A stretch of DNA of 64,000 nt. Source: Thalassospira sp. TSL5-1. GTDB lineage: Bacteria; Pseudomonadota; Alphaproteobacteria; Rhodospirillales; Thalassospiraceae. Where the stretch lies: the NCBI RefSeq assembly GCF_001907695.1, contig NZ_KV880638.1, positions 1,240,882 through 1,304,881 of the forward strand. The letters run 5' to 3'. The position numbers were made by a program, and so were the translations under genes. This document shows positions 39,083 through 47,394 of the stretch, one piece after another. The notes under the pieces were generated by a model. That model was not told the DNA's origin. It worked only from the letters and a program-made list of their open reading frames with translations, and made no database searches. Numbering within the stretch: the first letter of the stretch is position 1; every line of letters starts with the position of its first letter.

Positions 39083-39155
39083 CCCATGAAATCCCAAATA
39101 TGACCATGTGAGCCCATCAGGGATTGGTTTTTTCACCACAATGGGGTTTGATGGG
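39083..39155. promoter_or_regulatory. MraZ-box arrays 2 and 3, further upstream of mraZ
   Basis: On the minus strand TGGG boxes lie at 39083-39086, 39093-39096 and 39113-39116, with a degenerate TGGT at 39103-39106, again at exactly 10-bp steps. On the plus strand two more occur at 39142-39145 and 39152-39155. They lie between mraZ and the divergent EF-hand gene (start 39218), so they could also affect that gene. The 308-base gap holds no other recognised element. Confidence 0.6.
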
Positions 39156-39217
39156 ATAAAGAACATTTCCGGTGCGCCGGATTTGCCTGTCTGCCATTTT
39201 GCGAACCGGAGTCAGTT

Positions 39218-40087
39218 TTGCAGACAAAGACTATGATCAGGTTAATTGCGGGCCATGTTGCCGTGTTGGGGATGCTTTACGCTGGGCCTGTTTTTGCACA
39301 AAGCAGCGCAACAGGCAGTCAAAGCCGGTCGGGCACCAGCAATCATGGTAAAACCCAAACCCAGTCCCAGGGCGGCTATAACGCGATTTCCCCGCAAATG
39401 CGCCAGATGTTGCCTGCCCTGATGCAGCAATTGCAAAATAACCCAGCCCTGCTGGAGCAATTTGGCCTGGGCGGATTGGGTGGTTTAAATGGCGGGTTAA
39501 ACGGCCTTGCTGGAACGGCCCTGGGGCAGGGAAATGGCGATGGCCGTAATGAAATTGGTGCCGGCGGCATTGGCGATATGGGTTTGCCCGCCATTCCCGG
39601 TGTCAATGTGCCCAATGTGCCGGGCGCTCAAAATGGGGCTGGCACAGCGGCAAACAACACTGCGGCCGAGGCTGCGCGCAAGGGCGGGCTGGTGGTGCCG
39701 CCTTTGCCCGTGCCCGAACAGGTCACAATTTATCGAGGGCAGTATCATCCATCCGATATTAATCAGGATGGCCGGATAGATGCCGATGAAGCCGCCAGTT
39801 ACGCCGCCTGGATGTTTCGCCGCCACGATATTAATGGCGATAATGTTTTGGTGCTGCGCGAATTTTCGGCGGTCGAGGCCCTGCCCGGATCGGCCGAGGC
39901 CAACAGGACCCGCCTGCGCACCGAGGCCCGCCGCCTTGAATTGCTGTTTCCCCAATATGACAGCAATAACGATCAGATGATCGACAAGGCCGAATTCATG
40001 GACAAAATCGCCGCCAATTTTGATCAAAAACGTGGTGCCGCCAAGGATATCAGCCCTTTTGTGTTTCAGACCGTTCTGCCATTTTAA
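39218..40087 (+). CDS. Secreted or periplasmic EF-hand protein
   Basis: 289 residues with an N-terminal Sec signal peptide (IRLIAGHVAVLGMLYAGPVFA, cleavage before QSSA). A low-complexity Gly/Asn/Gln-rich region follows (about 27-130). The C-terminal half carries three EF-hand-like calcium loops: D180-E191 (DINQDGRIDADE), D204-E215 (DINGDNVLVLRE) and D248-E259 (DSNNDQMIDKAE). The function is unknown; calcium binding is a family expectation. The TTG at 39218 has CCGGAG 7 bases upstream; the in-frame ATG at 39233 is the alternative start. It is divergent from mraZ and shares its box-rich upstream region. Confidence 0.8.
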   Translation: MQTKTMIRLIAGHVAVLGMLYAGPVFAQSSATGSQSRSGTSNHGKTQTQSQGGYNAISPQMRQMLPALMQQLQNNPALLEQFGLGGLGGLNGGLNGLAGTALGQGNGDGRNEIGAGGIGDMGLPAIPGVNVPNVPGAQNGAGTAANNTAAEAARKGGLVVPPLPVPEQVTIYRGQYHPSDINQDGRIDADEAASYAAWMFRRHDINGDNVLVLREFSAVEALPGSAEANRTRLRTEARRLELLFPQYDSNNDQMIDKAEFMDKIAANFDQKRGAAKDISPFVFQTVLPF

Positions 40088-40263
40088 GGGGCGCGGTTTA
40101 GGCGCGTTTTTCGTATCGGTTGCGGGCGATTTTTGCGGCAGGTTGGCAATTGGTCCGATGCGGCTTATTGTTAAGGAATTGTCACGACAGAAAAGGTGAC
40201 AAAACCTGTCTTGCAGGTCATACATGGGCCAAATTATCCGGCACGCCAAGACGGAGACCGCAC

Positions 40264-41436
40264 ATGGAAAGCAACGAAATCTACGCGCCCGTTCGCACAC
40301 CAAGCGATACTGACCAGCCGAAAAATACCGACGGCGAGGTTACTCTGTCCGATGCCGAAAAAGACCCGCGTACCGATATCGAAGTCAGCGAACGTCACGT
40401 TGAGGCGGAGCTTGCCGCCGCAGATGGCGAAGAAGATATTCATTGTGATGCAGATAGCCTGAACGAAGTTGATGCGGGTAGCCCTGTCGGGGAACCTGCC
40501 GCGATTGTCGGAACCAAAATTGTCGCGCCTGGCAAGGCGGGCACGGCTGCTCCGGTCTGGATTGATCTGCTGGAGCCAACAGCCAGCGAGCTGCGCGCGA
40601 TCGAGGCCCGTTTTGGCATCGAGGTGCCAACCCGCGAGGAAATGCAGGAGATCGAGCTGTCATCCCGGTTATATGATGAAGACGGTGCCCTGTTTATGAC
40701 CGTCACCATCCTGAACCGGGCCGCGACTGATGACCCGGAAAGCACGGCGGTCACGTTTATTCTGGTTAAAAAAACGCTGATTACCCTGCGTTATGCCGAC
40801 CCGGTACCATTTAAAACCTATACCCGCCGTGTGAAACGCTCGCCCGGCCTGGCCAGTTCATCGGATGCGGTTTTGCTGGGCCTGCTGGAACAGATTGTCG
40901 ACCGGCTGGCCGATATTATGGAAATTGCGGTGGCGGATCTGGAAAAAATCTCGAATGCGGTTTTTTCCAAGGAAGGCAACGGATCGGACCAGGATCACCA
41001 CGAAAACCTGCGTCGCATTGGCCGGGCGGGCAACCTTGCCAGCAAGGCCAAGGACAGCCTGCTTAACCTTAACCGCATGGCGCTGTTTTTAAATACCCAG
41101 GCGCGGTTTAAAAAGGATGCCAAAGTTCGCCTGAAAACCCTGTCACGCGATATTGTGTCCATTACCGAACATGCCAATTTCGTCGCCAACAAGGTGACAT
41201 TCCTGCTGGATGCAACATTGGGCATGATCAACCTTGAACAGAACAATATTATCAAGATTTTCTCGGTCGCGGCGGCGGCCTTTCTGCCGCCGACCCTGAT
41301 CGCGAGTATTTATGGCATGAACTTTGAGTTCATGCCCGAATTGCACTGGGAATATGGTTATCCGCTGGCAATTGCCTTGATGGTTTTATCGGCCGTTGGG
41401 CCGCTTTGGTATTTTAAGCGGAAAGGCTGGCTTTAA
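40264..41436 (+). CDS. CorA-family divalent metal transporter
   Basis: 390-residue inner membrane protein. The large cytosolic N-terminal domain ends in a long helix; two C-terminal membrane helices follow, with the pore signature GMN at residues 351-353 (YGMNFEFMP) and a basic tail (KRKGWL). CorA proteins carry Mg2+, Co2+ or Ni2+; the ZntB branch carries Zn2+. The FMPELHWEYGYP loop fits CorA/ZntB-like members, but the ion cannot be assigned. The first 90 residues are very acidic and appear disordered, unusual for the family. The ATG at 40264 has GGAG 8 bases upstream. It converges on the GlxA-type gene, with a 23-bp overlap of the 3' ends. Confidence 0.88.
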   Translation: MESNEIYAPVRTPSDTDQPKNTDGEVTLSDAEKDPRTDIEVSERHVEAELAAADGEEDIHCDADSLNEVDAGSPVGEPAAIVGTKIVAPGKAGTAAPVWIDLLEPTASELRAIEARFGIEVPTREEMQEIELSSRLYDEDGALFMTVTILNRAATDDPESTAVTFILVKKTLITLRYADPVPFKTYTRRVKRSPGLASSSDAVLLGLLEQIVDRLADIMEIAVADLEKISNAVFSKEGNGSDQDHHENLRRIGRAGNLASKAKDSLLNLNRMALFLNTQARFKKDAKVRLKTLSRDIVSITEHANFVANKVTFLLDATLGMINLEQNNIIKIFSVAAAAFLPPTLIASIYGMNFEFMPELHWEYGYPLAIALMVLSAVGPLWYFKRKGWL

Positions 41437-42496
41437 AGCGTGCACGGTAGTCGCTTGGGGCAACGCCAAGGTTTTTCATAAACACCCGTCGCATCCGTTC
41501 ATCATCACCAAACCCGCATAAATCGGCGATTCTTCCGATGGTCAGGTTGCTATTTTCCAGATCGTGGCGCGCGCTTTCCATCCGCATGGCCTCCAGCGCA
41601 TGGGCCGGGCCTTTGCCGGTTTCACGGGCATAAATGCGCGAAAAGTTGCGTGGGCTCATATTTGCCTGTGCTGCCAGGTCTTCCACGCTCAGGCGCAAAT
41701 GCAGGTTTTTGCGCATCCAGACATGCAATTCATCAAATCGTCCGCCTTTGTCTGTGCCCTGCTGGCTTAGGGGCTGGCTGAATTGTGATTGTCCGCCGGG
41801 GCGCTTGATAAACATGATCAGCCCGCGTGCCACTGCCAGGGCCTGTGCCCGGCCCAAATCCTCCTCGATCATGGCAATTGCCATGTCGATGCCGGTTGTC
41901 ACCCCGGCCGATGTCCAAACCGGGCCATCACGCACATAAATCGGGTCTGTTTTCACATGGGCATCGGGAAAACGCTGGGCCAAACGCTCACACCAGCGCC
42001 AGTGTGTAACAACTTCGCGCCCGGTAAGGTAGCCCGCCTGACCCAGCAAAAAGGCCCCGATGCAAATTGATGCGACCCGCCGTACCCGGTTTTGCTGTGC
42101 GACAAGCCAGTTTACCAAGACCGTATCCTGCAGGGCTTCCAGTTTTTCATCGGTTCCCGCGACGATCAGGGTATCGATAGGGTGTTTGGCAATCTCGGTT
42201 AGGGCAACCGTGGGCAGGGCAATGCCGGTATCGGTCATAACCGCCCCGCCATCGCACGATGCCAGTACGATGTCGTAAGGTAACGGGTGGCTTTCGAGTT
42301 TGGTTTTTGCGGCATTCAGTCCGCAATTTTGGCGGTTATCAGCCAGTAAATTGGCATCGTGAAAGGCCTGCAGCGGCCCGGTCACATCCAACAACACCGA
42401 ATGCGGTGTTATGACAAAAACGATCCGGCGCTGTTTCATCTTGCGGCCTTTGGCATGTTGCAGGGCATTTGGCATAAAGTAAGGGATGTTTGTCAT
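41414..42496 (-). CDS. GlxA-family transcriptional regulator (DJ-1/PfpI plus AraC HTH)
   Basis: 360 residues. The N-terminal domain (about 20-200) is a DJ-1/PfpI-like glutamine-amidotransferase fold with the cysteine elbow VASICIGAFLLGQAG, used as a sensor in this family. The C-terminal AraC/XylS domain (about 255-355) has two helix-turn-helix parts (LSVEDLAAQANMSPRNFSRIYARETG and LTIGRIADLCGFGDDERMRRVF). It is divergent from the isochorismatase-like gene, with only 77 bases between starts, so it probably regulates that gene and its PPOX neighbour. The start may instead be the ATG 19 codons further in (MKQRRIVFV). Confidence 0.9.
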   Translation of the reverse strand: MTNIPYFMPNALQHAKGRKMKQRRIVFVITPHSVLLDVTGPLQAFHDANLLADNRQNCGLNAAKTKLESHPLPYDIVLASCDGGAVMTDTGIALPTVALTEIAKHPIDTLIVAGTDEKLEALQDTVLVNWLVAQQNRVRRVASICIGAFLLGQAGYLTGREVVTHWRWCERLAQRFPDAHVKTDPIYVRDGPVWTSAGVTTGIDMAIAMIEEDLGRAQALAVARGLIMFIKRPGGQSQFSQPLSQQGTDKGGRFDELHVWMRKNLHLRLSVEDLAAQANMSPRNFSRIYARETGKGPAHALEAMRMESARHDLENSNLTIGRIADLCGFGDDERMRRVFMKNLGVAPSDYRARFKASLSA

Positions 42497-42573
42497 TTAT
42501 GCCAGATAGGGATGGCGTAGTTTGTGCGGTGTGGAAATCACCATTTTTAAATTCCCCTGATGGCAGGAAACAA

Positions 42574-43170
42574 ATGACGTCTGATATATTCAAGACCAGC
42601 ACCAATATCAAAGAACACAATCTTCCCGCCTTGATCCTGATTGACTGGCAAACAGGGTTTCGTGACCTGGATTATTGGGGCCCACGCAATAACCCGGCGG
42701 CTGAAGGCAATGCTGAAAGGTTGCTGGCATTTTGGCGGCAACGCGGTGGGATTATTATCCATGTTCGCCATGATTCAACGACACCAGCATCGCCGCTTTT
42801 TCCCGGCAAGGCCAGCCATGCCTTTGAGGCATTCGTCACGCCAAAGAAAGGCGAGGTGGTATATGGCAAAAACGTCAATTCCGCCTTCATCGGCACAACA
42901 TTGGAGGCGGATTTACGTTCGGCCGGACATAACAGGCTGGTGATGTGCGGTATAAGTACAGACCATTGCGTAAACACGACAACGCGGATGGCGGGAAATT
43001 TGGGTTTTGAGGTGCAATTGGTATCAGATGCGTGCTTTTGTTTTGACCGTGTCCACCCGGACGGACAGACCATACCCGCACAAATGGTGCATGATGTTCA
43101 TCTTGCTGGCCTGTCGGGGGAATTTGCCGTGATCGTCACCGCGGATCAGATCATAGAGCAGCAAGGTTAA
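42574..43170 (+). CDS. Isochorismatase-family cysteine hydrolase
   Basis: 198 residues with the alpha/beta fold of the isochorismatase/nicotinamidase superfamily. The catalytic triad is visible: D24 (LILIDWQTGF), K99 (VYGKNVNSAF) and C132 (CGISTDHCVNTT). The conserved cis-peptide region precedes the cysteine and the TTRMAGNLGFEVQLVSDAC segment follows. Substrates in this group include amides such as nicotinamide, carbamoyl compounds and ureidoacrylate; the exact one is unknown. The ATG at 42574 has AGGAA 5-6 bases upstream and starts the conserved region. It is divergent from a GlxA-type activator, a common pairing. Confidence 0.9.
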   Translation: MTSDIFKTSTNIKEHNLPALILIDWQTGFRDLDYWGPRNNPAAEGNAERLLAFWRQRGGIIIHVRHDSTTPASPLFPGKASHAFEAFVTPKKGEVVYGKNVNSAFIGTTLEADLRSAGHNRLVMCGISTDHCVNTTTRMAGNLGFEVQLVSDACFCFDRVHPDGQTIPAQMVHDVHLAGLSGEFAVIVTADQIIEQQG

Positions 43171-43230
43171 TGCAATTGACTCGCAAGTAATATGGGTGCA
43201 ATTTGGGCGAAATTTTTACAGGAGGCCGGA

Positions 43231-43854
43231 ATGGCGAAAATTGAAACCCATGATCAATTGCGTAGCATTTACGGCGATCCGATGGAAATTGCGCTGCAAA
43301 AAGAACTGTCAGTCCTCGATAAGCATTGCCGCCGTTTTATTGAACTTGCCCCCTTTGCCGTGATTTCATCGGCGAACGAAAAGGGCGAGGGCGATGTAAG
43401 CCCGCGCGGCGATGGACCCGGTTTTGTGAAGGTGCTGGATGATAAAACCATCCTGATGCCGGACCGCCCCGGCAACCGCCGTCTTGATACATTATCCAAT
43501 ATTCTGGTGAACCCTCAGGTGGGTTTGCTGTTTATGGTGCCGGGCATGAATGAAACCCTGCGCCTTAACGGCACGGCAGAACTGCATGATGATGCCGACC
43601 TGCTTGCGCTGTTTGCCGATACCGGCAAGCTGCCGATTTCCGTTATAAAAATTACGGTTCGCGAAGCCTATCTGCATTGTGCCAAATCATTGATGCGCTC
43701 GCGCCTGTGGCAGGCGGACGCCCAAATTGATCGTAAATCCTTCCCGACACTGGGGGCGATCATCAAGGATCAGCTTTCGCTGGAGGGTGGTGAGGAAACA
43801 ACCCAGGAAGAAGCGGACGCTTATTTCGCCAAGTCTATTGCCGAAAAAGGCTAG
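43231..43854 (+). CDS. Pyridoxamine 5'-phosphate oxidase-family flavoprotein (MSMEG_1061-like)
   Basis: 207 residues with a split-barrel FMN-binding fold. The stretch APFAVISSANEKGEGDVSPRGDGPGFVKVLDDKTILMPDRPGNRRLDTLSNIL is typical of the PPOX subgroup that binds FMN or F420 but is not PdxH. The reaction is unknown. The ATG at 43231 is supported by AGGAGG at 43220-43225; an in-frame start 13 codons upstream is less likely. It lies 60 bases after the isochorismatase-like gene, probably in the same operon, and is followed by a terminator. Confidence 0.88.
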   Translation: MAKIETHDQLRSIYGDPMEIALQKELSVLDKHCRRFIELAPFAVISSANEKGEGDVSPRGDGPGFVKVLDDKTILMPDRPGNRRLDTLSNILVNPQVGLLFMVPGMNETLRLNGTAELHDDADLLALFADTGKLPISVIKITVREAYLHCAKSLMRSRLWQADAQIDRKSFPTLGAIIKDQLSLEGGEETTQEEADAYFAKSIAEKG

Positions 43855-43884
43855 GACTTTTCGCCATTACCGCGAGACATTTGG

Positions 43885-43911
43885 CCCGGTATTGAAAGAT
43901 GCCGGGTTTTT
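43885..43911 (+). terminator. Terminator after the PPOX flavoprotein gene
   Basis: CCCGGTAT (43885-43892) pairs with ATGCCGGG (43899-43906), including one G-T pair, around a 6-base loop. Five T follow. It lies 30 bases after the stop and between convergent transcripts (rnpB on the other strand). Confidence 0.8.
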
Positions 43912-43974
43912 GCTGTCTGACAGGTTTGTAGAATATGTGCCGGTTCAGGCCTGTTTGCACGGGGATAGGGAAGA

Positions 43975-44380
<406 letters not shown>

Positions 44381-44548
44381 CGCGGTTTACGCTAGCCCGC
44401 CAGTAAGGTCAAGCAAAAGCAGTATCTCGGGCATGGATTGAAAGCCGGTTGGCCGTCCACAATTAAGTCTGTTTGCCTCTTGAAAAATGGCGGCCTTAAT
44501 TACTACTTAAGGATAGTAATTAACATACCTTTTCGCCGGATGATTTTT

Positions 44549-45385
44549 ATGTTCAAGGTGCATTGGCGCCAGCTTTGTTTCTGTTTTTTTGTTGTGACTG
44601 TTGTGGGGCTGCCATTGGCGCAGTCCCGGGCAGGGGCGGAAGCGGTGCGACTATGCTTCACCCGCTGGGAACCTTATGCCTACGATAATGGCGACGGTCA
44701 TGGGCCGACAGGGTTGGCTATTGATATTGCCAGGCGGGCCTTTGAACTTTCAGGGCGCGAGGTGACATTTGTTCAAATGCCCCATTCACGCTGTCACATC
44801 GGTATTCGTTTGGGTCTTTATGATGGCATCCTGTTTGAAAGCCTGAAAGAAAAACCGGTTGAGAAACTGGTGACCTCGCGTTTTGCCCTGATAAACCGGG
44901 TACTGGTTGCCGTGGTGCGCGACAGTTATCCTCACACCCGTTATCGCGGTCTTGACACATTTGAAGGGGCAAACTGGCTGCGTATTGTTGGGGATGATTA
45001 CCCGGAAAAGATCATTAATGATCCGGATATGTATCCGGTTGATGTGGGTGAAAATGCCCACGGCCTGTTGATGTTGCGCCGAAACTATGTGGATGTCGTG
45101 TTTCGCGATCTGGCCAGCCTGCATTTTGGTGCCGATGCCGTTAAGGGGGCGACAGGGTTAAAGACGCTGTTACCTGCGGTGGATGTTGAACCCTTTTATA
45201 TGCGGCTGGAAGAACGGTTGGCCCCGGTGATGCAGGCGTATGACGATGCCACCGCCAAGATGTTGTCGGATGGCAGCATTGATCGCCTGTTTTACAAGCA
45301 TCTTGGTTTTAGCCAAATCGCCTTTAACCACTATTTTTCCGGTACGGACACGCCGGTTTTACCGCAGGACCGTTTAATGCCATAA
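44549..45385 (+). CDS. Periplasmic solute-binding family 3-like protein
   Basis: About 278 residues with a signal peptide (VHWRQLCFCFFVVTVVGLPLAQSRAGA). The mature part resembles the bacterial extracellular solute-binding family 3 fold: LCFTRWEPYAYDNGDGHGPTGLAIDIARRAFELSG at the start, GLYDGILFESLKEKP in the middle, and DGSIDRLFYKHLGF near the end. No ABC permease or ATPase gene is adjacent, so it may be an orphan receptor or serve another function, as many single-gene members do. Starts at 44540 and 44438 are also possible; 44549 gives a standard signal peptide with a GGA 8 bases upstream. Confidence 0.78.
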   Translation: MFKVHWRQLCFCFFVVTVVGLPLAQSRAGAEAVRLCFTRWEPYAYDNGDGHGPTGLAIDIARRAFELSGREVTFVQMPHSRCHIGIRLGLYDGILFESLKEKPVEKLVTSRFALINRVLVAVVRDSYPHTRYRGLDTFEGANWLRIVGDDYPEKIINDPDMYPVDVGENAHGLLMLRRNYVDVVFRDLASLHFGADAVKGATGLKTLLPAVDVEPFYMRLEERLAPVMQAYDDATAKMLSDGSIDRLFYKHLGFSQIAFNHYFSGTDTPVLPQDRLMP

Positions 45386-45397
45386 GGTCTGTTCGGT

Positions 45398-46291
45398 TCA
45401 AGCCGTCGGCGGGCACTGGGCAATCAGGTCTTTTAAGATGGCAATGCTTTGCGCATCGGCATGCCCATTCAGGCAGGAAGGCCGCCAATGCCTTTGAAAG
45501 GCAACACGGTTATGGATCGGGTCGCCGGGGCCATAGCCAAATTGCAATAGCAGGCTGTCAAACAGGGCTTCGCAATCCGTATGTTCATGCTTTGACGAGG
45601 TTGCATCCTCCGCAGGGTTTGGCCTGTGGGTGCCTGCATCGCTCTCTGACAGGGCAGCGGTATTTTGCGGCGGGTAGTGTTCGCCTGCGGCAATGGCCGT
45701 GCTTACCTGATCGTCATGATAGGTGCTTTGATCGGTATTTTCGGCGGTTTTTTCCGTTTTGGATGGCGGGTTTATCGCTTCTTCGTCCGGCCAGAGGCCA
45801 ATGCCTTCGGCGGCAAGTTGCTGCCAGGGGAAAAGCTCGCCCGGGTCTTCCTTGCGGTCCGGTGCCATGTCGGAATGGGCAATGATGTGATGGGCGGGAA
45901 TATCGTGGCGCGCCAAAATGGCCTTGCACAGGGCCTTGAGCGCATCGATCTGTTGCACGGCAAAGGGCCGATAGCCAAATTCATGGCCGGGATTGACAAT
46001 TTCAATGCCAATGGAGCGTGAATTGACATCAGAGCATCCGCGCCATTGGCCGCGTCCGGCATGCCATGCGCGTTTGGTTTCGGCAACAAGCTGATAGATA
46101 CAGCCATCTTCCTCGATCATGTAGTGGGCGGAAACCTGGGAGGCCGGGTCACACATGCGCTCAAGGGCCATTTCACCGCTGGGCATGCCGGTATAATGCA
46201 ATACCAGCATGTCAATTGTGCTATCGGCAGGGCGTTCGCCAAAATTGGGCGAGGGGTGCCATATAATGGGCAGTTCCTGCGATCCCGGCAT
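45398..46291 (-). CDS. N-acetylmuramoyl-L-alanine amidase, AmpD/AmiD type
   Basis: 297 residues. The N-terminal amidase-2 domain (about 8-168) has the zinc ligands H32 (LVLHYTGM), H139 and D149 (IIAHSDMAPDRKEDPG). It cleaves the MurNAc-L-Ala bond of peptidoglycan or its anhydro fragments. A linker of about 65 residues rich in Thr/Glu/Asn follows. The end (about 240-292; ALFDSLLLQFGYGPGDPIHNRVAFQRHWRP...LNGHADAQSIAILKDLI) looks like the C-terminal peptidoglycan-binding-like domain of AmiD. No signal peptide is evident, so a cytosolic recycling role is likely. It converges on the solute-binding gene, with 12 bases between. Confidence 0.9.
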   Translation of the reverse strand: MPGSQELPIIWHPSPNFGERPADSTIDMLVLHYTGMPSGEMALERMCDPASQVSAHYMIEEDGCIYQLVAETKRAWHAGRGQWRGCSDVNSRSIGIEIVNPGHEFGYRPFAVQQIDALKALCKAILARHDIPAHHIIAHSDMAPDRKEDPGELFPWQQLAAEGIGLWPDEEAINPPSKTEKTAENTDQSTYHDDQVSTAIAAGEHYPPQNTAALSESDAGTHRPNPAEDATSSKHEHTDCEALFDSLLLQFGYGPGDPIHNRVAFQRHWRPSCLNGHADAQSIAILKDLIAQCPPTA

Positions 46292-46296
46292 TGTGT

Positions 46297-47169
46297 TTAA
46301 TCCATTCCCTGTTCCTGGTTCTGTGGTGGTTTGCGAAACATGATCACGCCAACACCGGCCAGAACGGTTAACCCACCAATGATTTTAAACGTACTGATGC
46401 TTTCCCCGAATACCAGAATTGATCCCGTTACACTGATCACGGGGGCCAAAAGTGACCAGGGCACCACCTGGTTCACATCATATGTCTTGAGCAGATAATA
46501 CCACGACCCGTACGCTACGATAGACGACATAAAAACGGTGAAGCTTAAATTTGCCCAGGCAACCCAGCTTGCATTTATAACGGCGTGCACCGCGCCCGGT
46601 TCCAGAAAAAATGACAAAACCAGCAATTGCGGTGCGGCCATCAGGCCCATCCAGCCATTCAGCTCGAAGGTGTTGATGTCGCCCAGTTTTTTGATCAACA
46701 CATTGGCAACCGCCCACATCAGGGCGGCAAACACCACCAGCAGCAGCGGCAGTTTAAGGTCGGTCATTGTCGGGTCCCAGAACATCAGGGTCACACCAAC
46801 AAAGGCTAGCGTCATGCCCAGCAGGCGTTTCCAGCCCAGCCGGTCATTGAAGAAATAGGTCGCGAGCATGGATGAAAACGGCACACCCAGCAAAACGATG
46901 ATGGCGACCGGCCCGGCATCCAGCATGGAAAGGGCGCAAAACAGCACGCCAAAATGCCCGGTGCCAAACACGACGGACAGCAGCGCCAGTTTTGGCAGTT
47001 TATCGCGTGGCACCTTGGTAAACGGAACCAGCAGGGCTGCAACCGCAAGAAAGCGAATGGCCGTGAGCATGATGGGTGGAATTTCGCCAACCGCGCCTTT
47101 GACGGTCAGCATGTTGATGCCCCAGATAATGGCGACAGAAAGCGATAAAAGTGTGGCTTTTAGGGGCAT
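46297..47169 (-). CDS. EamA/DMT family transporter
   Basis: 290 residues with ten predicted membrane helices in two EamA repeats (about 5-135 and 145-280). The pattern KATLLSLSVAIIWGINMLTVKGAVGEIPPIMLTAIRFLAVAALLVPF is typical of the RhaT/YdcZ-like amino-acid or metabolite exporters of the drug/metabolite transporter group. Substrate unknown. It ends 5 bases before the start of the amidase gene on the same strand, so the two are probably cotranscribed. Confidence 0.88.
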   Translation of the reverse strand: MPLKATLLSLSVAIIWGINMLTVKGAVGEIPPIMLTAIRFLAVAALLVPFTKVPRDKLPKLALLSVVFGTGHFGVLFCALSMLDAGPVAIIVLLGVPFSSMLATYFFNDRLGWKRLLGMTLAFVGVTLMFWDPTMTDLKLPLLLVVFAALMWAVANVLIKKLGDINTFELNGWMGLMAAPQLLVLSFFLEPGAVHAVINASWVAWANLSFTVFMSSIVAYGSWYYLLKTYDVNQVVPWSLLAPVISVTGSILVFGESISTFKIIGGLTVLAGVGVIMFRKPPQNQEQGMD

Positions 47170-47336
47170 GAAACAACCTGAAATTCAAAGGGGTGCGACC
47201 TGCCAGGCAACTGTCGCAATGAAACTTCTGGTCGTCATGGTTACGTGTTTGTTTTGAATCACTCAAGCTTATTGCGTGACGGGCACCAATGCACAAATGT
47301 GCAGGCTGTCTTTGCTGCAAAATGATTTAACGCATT

Positions 47337-47366
47337 AAAAAAGGAAGCCACATTTGTGCAGCTTCC
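47337..47366 (-). terminator. Terminator of the ABC-F gene
   Basis: GGAAGC (47343-47348) pairs with GCTTCC (47361-47366); the loop contains the small palindrome CACATTTGTG. On the minus strand six T follow the stem (complement of A 47337-47342). It lies about 28 bases after the stop. A T-run on the plus side means it could act in both directions. Confidence 0.8.
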
Positions 47367-47394
47367 CTTTTTATATAAACATTTTTAGGTGGGG

